Assembly (NCBI GenBank): GCA_023457935.1
Contig: JAEXBA010000021.1
Span: forward strand, 1-31,924
Length of the DNA stretch: 31,924 bases
From: Bacteroidota bacterium
Lineage (GTDB): Bacteria; Bacteroidota; Bacteroidia; Flavobacteriales; Weeksellaceae
Direction: 5' to 3'
Shown: one piece after another, positions 24,253 through 31,924 of the stretch
Position numbering within the stretch: position 1 is the stretch's first letter
Layout: every line of letters begins with the position of its first letter
Position numbers and translations under genes: made by a program
The notes under the pieces: generated by a model
Told to the model about the DNA's origin: nothing
Database searches by the model: none
The model's input: the letters and a program-made list of their open reading frames with translations, nothing else

Positions 24253-24281
24253 CAAAATTAAACTTTTTTTGGCCAATACAA
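24253..24281 (-). promoter_or_regulatory. flavobacterial promoter for the ligase gene
   Basis: Minus-strand TTG (complement of 24279-24281), 18-base spacer and TAATTTTG (24253-24260) match TTG-N17-23-TAnnTTTG. Transcription would begin near 24246, about 10 bases before the TTG start at 24235. Confidence 0.65.
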
Positions 24282-24328
24282 AGCTGTAAAACATCATGAA
24301 ATACATCAATAAATCGCTCAAAAATCAT

Positions 24329-24336
24329 TATATTCG
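24329..24336 (+). promoter_or_regulatory. -7-like element of ileS
   Basis: TATATTCG is one base off TAnnTTTG and is placed about 34 bases before the ATG. No TTG is found at the expected -33 position, so only the -7 part is supported. Confidence 0.4.
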
Positions 24337-24369
24337 CAGACTAAATTTTTAGAAGAGAATTAGCTGAAA

Positions 24370-27992
<3,623 letters not shown>

Positions 27993-27996
<4 letters not shown>

Positions 27997-28009
27997 GCTG
28001 GGAGCTTAA
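27993..28009. other. perfect inverted repeat at the end of ileS
   Basis: TTAAGCT (27993-27999), a GGG loop, and AGCTTAA (28003-28009) form a 7-bp perfect stem that includes the ileS stop codon. No T-run follows, so it is not a classical terminator. It may stabilise the 3' end of the mRNA or slow ribosomes; the following gene starts at 28029. Confidence 0.6.
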
Positions 28010-28028
28010 CGCATAAAGCACAAAAATT

Positions 28029-28409
28029 ATGGCAGACGAAAGAGTAAGATACAGCGATGCTGATCTGCAGGAATTCAGAAAAGTAATTCAGGATAAGATA
28101 GATAAAGCGGAAAAAGACCTTTCGCTGATTAACGAAAGTTTCATTAACGACCAGAATAACGGTACAGACGACACTTCACCAACCTTCAAGGCTTTTGAAG
28201 AAGGCGCCGAAACCCTGAGCAAGGAACAGAACGCAATTTTGGCGGGTCGACAGGAAAAATTCATCCGCGACCTCAAACATGCACTTATCCGTATCGAAAA
28301 CAAAACATACGGCGTTTGCCGCGTAACCGGAAAACTGATTCCCAAGGAAAGGTTAATGGCAGTTCCGCATGCAACGCTTAGCATTGAGGCGAAAAATATG
28401 CAGCGATAA
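28029..28409 (+). CDS. TraR/DksA-family protein
   Basis: A 126-residue protein with a long charged N-terminal helix (about residues 8-75, coiled-coil like) and a C-terminal zinc-finger-like segment, GVCRVTGKLIPKERLMAVPHAT (near 96-117). In DksA this segment has four Cys; here only one Cys and a His remain, so metal binding is doubtful. The degenerate form is common in Bacteroidetes proteins of this family that are encoded near ileS and lspA. DksA-type proteins bind in the secondary channel of RNA polymerase and modulate transcription; whether this one does so is unproven. It is separated from the next gene by a repeat-rich spacer. Confidence 0.88.
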   Translation: MADERVRYSDADLQEFRKVIQDKIDKAEKDLSLINESFINDQNNGTDDTSPTFKAFEEGAETLSKEQNAILAGRQEKFIRDLKHALIRIENKTYGVCRVTGKLIPKERLMAVPHATLSIEAKNMQR

Positions 28410-28412
28410 AAC

Positions 28413-28498
28413 TGTACAATGTACCAAGTAGGATGTACAATGTATAATGTGTTTTTAAAGAATACATTATACTTTGTACATTTTACATTTTTACAAAA
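28413..28498. repeat. intergenic repeat with direct and inverted copies
   Basis: TGTACAATGTA occurs twice in direct orientation (28413-28423, 28434-28444). GTACAATGTATAATGT (28435-28450) pairs with ACATTATACTTTGTAC (28464-28479) with one mismatch, and A-T pairs extend the stem outward (28433-28434 with 28480-28481); the loop is 13 bases. The right end repeats TACATTTTACATTTTTAC. It fills the whole gap between the TraR/DksA-like gene and the next small gene. It could be a mobile palindromic element or a terminator-like structure. Confidence 0.8.
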
Positions 28499-28506
28499 AT
28501 CTAAAT

Positions 28507-28701
28507 ATGGAATCACTCATTGTTCATACTAAAAACCAAATGGAACTGAATGCCGTAAAAAGCGTCCTAAAAGAAATGGGAATTAAATTTGAAAAATTTC
28601 ATACACGCGATTCAAAGCATAACCCATTTGAAAAACCTATAAAGAAATCAGCTCCGAAATCTTTAAAAACTTTTAAAGAAAACCCAAAAAAGGGACAATA
28701 A
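28507..28701 (+). CDS. small protein, DUF2683-like
   Basis: A 64-residue protein from the ATG at 28507 (an upstream in-frame ATG at 28474 lies in the repeat region and is unlikely). The first half, MESLIVHTKNQMELNAVKSVL, looks like a small ribbon-helix or antitoxin-like unit of the DUF2683 kind found in Bacteroidetes (from memory), and the second half is a basic Lys/Pro-rich tail. It overlaps lspA by one base (TAATG), so it is translated with it. A toxin gene is not seen next to it. Function unknown. Confidence 0.6.
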   Translation: MESLIVHTKNQMELNAVKSVLKEMGIKFEKFHTRDSKHNPFEKPIKKSAPKSLKTFKENPKKGQ

Positions 28702-29348
28702 TGAAGAAAATAGCACTCGTAACAATCATTATACTTTTAATCGACCAAATTTCTAAATTCTACATTAAAACCAATTTTGAATTGGGAGAAAGCATTCCAG
28801 TTCTTGGTCAGGACTGGTTCCGGCTGACTTTTGTTGAAAATCCCGGAATGGCGTACGGTTTTCATTTCGGCGGATTAATTGGAAAATACTTCCTGGTTAT
28901 CGTCCGGATTTTCCTGATCGGCGGTATGGTTTATCTTTTCAGCAAATGGCTTAAAGAAAGCAGAACAACAAATTATCTGCTAATTCCGATGGCAATGATT
29001 TTTGCCGGAGCAATCGGAAACCTCATCGACGGAATGTTCTACGGAATGATTTTCGACAGCGGCTCTGTGTACGACGAAAGCGTTGGCAGATGGATTGAAT
29101 ATGGCGGCGTTTCCAAGCTGGTTGGTTTTGGTGAAGGTTATTCGCATTTCATGAAAGGTTGCGTGGTTGACATGCTGCACTTTCCATTGGTAGACTGGAA
29201 TGTTCCGGAAAGCTGGCCTTTGATCGGCGGAACACATATTGAGTTTTTCAAATATATTTTCAACGTAGCAGATTCTGCAATTACGGTTGGTGCTGCCCTA
29301 TTATTGATTTTCAGAAAAAAGGCCTTTCCAAACGGACTGGATTTTTAA
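28701..29348 (+). CDS. lspA: lipoprotein signal peptidase (signal peptidase II)
   Basis: A 215-residue membrane aspartyl protease, longer than the E. coli enzyme (about 164) because of an extra loop around residues 115-170 that is usual in Bacteroidetes. The conserved motifs are FVENPGMAYG (44-53), GAIGNLIDG with Asp110, and FNVADSAITVG with Asp191, the catalytic pair. Four hydrophobic segments are visible. It cleaves prolipoproteins before the lipidated Cys and would process the lipoproteins of this window, such as those at 8995 and 19913. It is followed by a hairpin terminator that is shared with the convergent amidase gene. Confidence 0.96.
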   Translation: MKKIALVTIIILLIDQISKFYIKTNFELGESIPVLGQDWFRLTFVENPGMAYGFHFGGLIGKYFLVIVRIFLIGGMVYLFSKWLKESRTTNYLLIPMAMIFAGAIGNLIDGMFYGMIFDSGSVYDESVGRWIEYGGVSKLVGFGEGYSHFMKGCVVDMLHFPLVDWNVPESWPLIGGTHIEFFKYIFNVADSAITVGAALLLIFRKKAFPNGLDF

Positions 29349-29369
29349 GAACAGTAAAATAAAAACAAT

Positions 29370-29396
29370 AAGAGATGAAACCGGTTTTCATCTCTT
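29370..29396. terminator. bidirectional hairpin terminator
   Basis: An 11-bp perfect stem (AAGAGATGAAA at 29370-29380 and TTTCATCTCTT at 29386-29396) with a 5-base loop lies between the convergent lspA and amidase genes. T-rich DNA follows in the minus direction (TTGTTTTTATTTT) and a weaker run in the plus direction. Confidence 0.82.
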
Positions 29397-29401
29397 CGCT
29401 T

Positions 29402-30163
29402 TTAATACTGAATTTCAAACTGGTCGCGATCGTCCAGAAAATGAAAATGGTTTCGGAAATCCTTAAGTTTTTCCAGACTGATTTCTGCTTCAACAATATT
29501 TCCGTTTCGTGATGAGATTTCTTCGCCGTCCGCAAAATGAATGTGAGAACTTTTACGGTAATGAAGATTATTGCCGTCGGTTCCGATCCGGTTTAAACCG
29601 AAAACATAAGAAAGATTCTCCAAAGCGCGGGCTTTCAGAAGATGCTCCCATGCTGCAGCGCGTTTCTCTGGCCAGTTGGCGACATACAGCGCAACATCAT
29701 AATCCGCATCATTTCGCGAAAAAACAGGAAAACGCAGGTCATAGCAAACCTGCAGCAGGAAACGGATTCCTTTATATTCAACAATTTTCCTTTCCTTTCC
29801 CGGCGAATACACTTTATCTTCTCCCGAAAACGAAAAAAGATGCCGCTTATCGTATTGTTCAGCAGTGGAATCCGGTTTTACAAAATACATCCGGTTAAAA
29901 TATTTTCCGTCTTCAAAAACTGAAACGCTGCCGCAAACCGCTGCATTTTTCTCTTCCGCAAACTTTTTCATCCAGGAAAGCGATTCTTCGTTGCGGTCAG
30001 CAATTTCTTCAGCGTCCATGCAGAATCCTGTAGAAAACATCTCAGGGAGCAGAAAAAGATCTGCTTCAGTGTTACGGAATTCGGATTCAATGGTACTGAA
30101 ATTCGCCTGTTTGTTTTTCCAGATAATATCAAGATTGAGCATTGCGGTTCTAAAAGCTGCCAT
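29402..30163 (-). CDS. carbon-nitrogen hydrolase (nitrilase superfamily, omega-amidase/YafV-like)
   Basis: A 253-residue enzyme with the complete nitrilase triad: Glu41 in LLPEMFSTGF, Lys106 in YDKRHLFSFSGE, and Cys140 in LLQVCYDLRFP. Its length and the sequence MFSTGF plus CYDLRFPVFSR fit the YafV/Nit2 omega-amidase branch, which hydrolyses alpha-ketoglutaramate and similar amides. It is transcribed against lspA and away from rseP. No relation to the pigment cluster is visible. No clean flavobacterial promoter was found upstream of 30163. Confidence 0.92.
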   Translation of the reverse strand: MAAFRTAMLNLDIIWKNKQANFSTIESEFRNTEADLFLLPEMFSTGFCMDAEEIADRNEESLSWMKKFAEEKNAAVCGSVSVFEDGKYFNRMYFVKPDSTAEQYDKRHLFSFSGEDKVYSPGKERKIVEYKGIRFLLQVCYDLRFPVFSRNDADYDVALYVANWPEKRAAAWEHLLKARALENLSYVFGLNRIGTDGNNLHYRKSSHIHFADGEEISSRNGNIVEAEISLEKLKDFRNHFHFLDDRDQFEIQY

Positions 30164-30244
30164 TTTTTACAAATTTTCTCTAAAAATACTGTTTTTCTTC
30201 CGGTTAGAATGCTGAAAAAGGCTGTTTGAAACCGAGCTTTGTAT

Positions 30245-30274
30245 TTGGCATACTTTTAATAATTAGTACCTTTG
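30245..30274 (+). promoter_or_regulatory. flavobacterial promoter of rseP
   Basis: TTG at 30245-30247, a 19-base spacer and TACCTTTG at 30267-30274 give an exact TTG-N19-TAnnTTTG match. Transcription would start near 30281, about 13 bases before the ATG at 30294. Confidence 0.8.
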
Positions 30275-30293
30275 CAAATCTTAAAAATTATTG

Positions 30294-31766
30294 ATGGATA
30301 TTACGATAAGAGTATTACAGCTCATCACTTCCATGTCGCTGCTGATTATTCTGCACGAAATGGGACATTTCTTACCGGCAAAATGGTTCAAAACCAAAGT
30401 AAATAAATTCTTTCTTTTCTTCGATCCGTGGTTTTCGATTGCCTCATGGAAAAAAATCAACGGAAAATGGGAATCCAAATTTTTCAGCAAAAACCTTCCT
30501 GACACGGAAGATATTATTGTTGACGGAAAGAAAAAAACAGTTCCAATCGACCTTTCAAAACTGCCGGACAACGACTGGAGAAAACATCCTGAAAGTGTAA
30601 AATACGGTATCGGGTGGCTGCCTTTAGGCGGTTATGTGAGCATTGCGGGAATGATTGACGAAAGCAATACCGATTCCGAAGCGATGAAAAAACCGGCCGA
30701 AGACTGGGAATTCCGCGCGAAACCGGCATGGCAGCGACTGATTATTATGATTGGCGGTGTAACCGTGAATATAATCTTAGGATTTCTGATTTTCATTGGC
30801 GTTTTCGCGTATTGGGGAACCAATACTATTCCGGTGGAAAATCTGAAAGGGAAAATGTACGTTTCAGAAAAAATGAACGTTTTCGGCTTCCAGCAGGGCG
30901 ATATTCCAGTTGCTGTAAACGGAAAACCGGTTAACAACCCTTTGAAAGTTAACCGTGACCTTCTCTTAAGAAATGTAGAAAATATCACCGTTCTACGTAC
31001 AGACAATTCGCAGGCAACGATTGCCGTTCCGGATTCTGTGGGAATGTATATCTGGAAAAACGGACTGCGCGAACAGGCCTTCAGTCTGAAGAATCCGAGC
31101 ACACAGATTGATTCTGTTATTGCAGGAACACCGGGTGCAAAAGCCGGAATTATGAAAGGCGATATTATCCGTAAGGTGAACGGAACGCCGGTAACTTCAT
31201 GGAATGATTTCACCGAAAAAATTGCATTCAGCAAAACAAAAAACGTTGATCTTGAACTGGAACGCGGCGGTCAGCTTTTAACTAAAAAAACCGTTCTGAA
31301 CGAAGACAACAAAGTTGGAATCGCCGTAACAACGGATCCTAAGCTTTTTGAAGGCCTGGAAGTACACAAAGATCTTTCTTTTGGAGAAAGTGTAAAAATG
31401 GGGGTTTCTGAAGCATACAATCTTGTCCATGACTTTGTGACGCAGTTCAAGTACGTCTTCACCAAAAAAGGAGCAACGCAGATGGGTGGCTTCGGAACCA
31501 TTTCGAAACTTTTCGGAACTTCGTGGGACTGGCATCAGTTCTGGGTTTCTACAGCGCTTATTTCAATTATGTTGGGCGTAATGAACCTTCTTCCTATTCC
31601 GGCTTTGGATGGCGGACACATTCTTTTCCTGCTTTATGAAATGATTACGGGAAGAAAACCGAACGAAAAATTCCTGGAATATGCGCAGATTTTTGGTATG
31701 CTGCTGCTTTTTGCACTGATGATCTATGCAAACGGCCTCGATATATTCAGGGCAATAAAAAATTAG
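30294..31766 (+). CDS. rseP: RIP zinc metalloprotease (site-2 protease, RseP)
   Basis: A 490-residue intramembrane metalloprotease. The first helix carries the zinc motif HEMGH (21-25). Residues about 270-330 form a PDZ domain (SVIAGTPGAKAGIMKGDIIRKVNG, given partly), and the second conserved membrane motif is LLPIPALDGGH near 430-440. It cleaves anti-sigma factors and possibly leftover signal peptides within the membrane. I chose the ATG at 30294 rather than the TTG at 30291. The gene is single in its transcript and followed by tRNA-Asn. Confidence 0.95.
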   Translation: MDITIRVLQLITSMSLLIILHEMGHFLPAKWFKTKVNKFFLFFDPWFSIASWKKINGKWESKFFSKNLPDTEDIIVDGKKKTVPIDLSKLPDNDWRKHPESVKYGIGWLPLGGYVSIAGMIDESNTDSEAMKKPAEDWEFRAKPAWQRLIIMIGGVTVNIILGFLIFIGVFAYWGTNTIPVENLKGKMYVSEKMNVFGFQQGDIPVAVNGKPVNNPLKVNRDLLLRNVENITVLRTDNSQATIAVPDSVGMYIWKNGLREQAFSLKNPSTQIDSVIAGTPGAKAGIMKGDIIRKVNGTPVTSWNDFTEKIAFSKTKNVDLELERGGQLLTKKTVLNEDNKVGIAVTTDPKLFEGLEVHKDLSFGESVKMGVSEAYNLVHDFVTQFKYVFTKKGATQMGGFGTISKLFGTSWDWHQFWVSTALISIMLGVMNLLPIPALDGGHILFLLYEMITGRKPNEKFLEYAQIFGMLLLFALMIYANGLDIFRAIKN

Positions 31767-31786
31767 ATATTTTTTCAAAAAAATAT

Positions 31787-31817
31787 TTGTGCAGAATTAA
31801 AAAACATTTTATATTTG
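31787..31817 (+). promoter_or_regulatory. promoter of tRNA-Asn
   Basis: TTG at 31787-31789, a 20-base spacer and TATATTTG at 31810-31817 match the flavobacterial consensus. The tRNA begins 25 bases after the -7 element, leaving a short leader. Confidence 0.72.
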
Positions 31818-31842
31818 CACACGCTTAACAAAAGTAAAGCAT

Positions 31843-31916
31843 TCCTCCTTAGCTCAGTTGGTTAGAGCATCTGACTGTTAATCAGAGGGTCGCTGGTTCG
31901 AGCCCAGCAGGAGGAG
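31843..31916 (+). tRNA. tRNA-Asn (anticodon GTT)
   Basis: A full cloverleaf can be drawn. The acceptor stem is TCCTCCT (31843-31849) with AGGAGGA (31909-31915) and discriminator G31916. The anticodon stem is TCTGA/TCAGA around the loop CTGTTAA with GTT at 31877-31879. The T arm is GCTGG TTCGAGC CCAGC. CCA is not encoded. The anticodon reads AAC and AAU, so the amino acid is Asn. Confidence 0.97.
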
Positions 31917-31924
31917 CAGAATCC

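Noticed and set aside
28507..28701. Toxin-antitoxin pair with the small DUF2683-like gene
   Set aside because: The neighbours are a TraR/DksA-like gene and lspA; no toxin-like frame is adjacent.
31767..31786. AT-only inverted repeat after rseP as a terminator
   Set aside because: ATATTTTT/AAAAATAT has no G-C pairs and would be a very weak stem; simple A/T runs explain it.

Overview
The window looks like a chromosomal segment of a flavobacterium, probably from the Chryseobacterium/Kaistella group of the Weeksellaceae. This placement rests on several things: flavobacterial -33/-7 promoters (TTG-N17-23-TAnnTTTG) lie in front of several genes; Shine-Dalgarno sites are weak; an aromatic ammonia-lyase closely resembles, from memory, the tyrosine ammonia-lyase of Flavobacterium johnsoniae; and the IleS, TraR/DksA-LspA and RseP genes are of Bacteroidetes type. 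No database search was possible, so the genus is an inference.

Positions 1-24235 are almost entirely an aryl-polyene gene cluster of the flexirubin type. The plus-strand block at 1-12293 is tightly packed, with many ATGA/TAATG overlaps. In order it encodes a BtrH-like protein (its start lies outside the window), an ABC exporter (ATPase and permease), a hot-dog thioesterase, a ketosynthase, a 52-residue membrane protein, a truncated ketosynthase-like protein, an ACP, a second ketosynthase, a ketosynthase-like protein without catalytic residues, a NodB deacetylase, a LolA-like carrier, a LolB-like lipoprotein, a beta-barrel protein, a FabZ-like dehydratase, a small secreted protein and a GT2-DUF2062 fusion. 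A bidirectional terminator closes this block. A flavin-dependent halogenase-like gene follows on the minus strand.

A second plus-strand block (13653-21583) begins with the tyrosine ammonia-lyase. It continues with FabG, a third ketosynthase, a second ACP, an LpxL-like acyltransferase, a carotene-desaturase-like flavoprotein and a C45-type acyltransferase lipoprotein. A minus-strand group (21584-24235) has a PaaK-type adenylate-forming ligase and two paralogous secreted proteins.

A working model (inference): the ammonia-lyase makes 4-coumarate, the PaaK-like ligase activates it, and the ketosynthases, FabG, dehydratase and ACPs extend it to an aryl polyene. The halogenase may chlorinate the ring. 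The two acyltransferases may form the ester to dialkylresorcinol or to a lipid, and the ABC, LolA, LolB-like and barrel proteins place the product in the outer membrane. The dialkylresorcinol genes darA and darB are absent here and probably lie to the left.

From 24370 on the content is housekeeping: ileS (with two unusual repeat tracts inside the coding sequence), a TraR/DksA-like gene, a repeat-rich spacer, a small protein, lspA, a nitrilase-family amidase on the minus strand, rseP and tRNA-Asn. No gene-free stretch reaches 300 bases.
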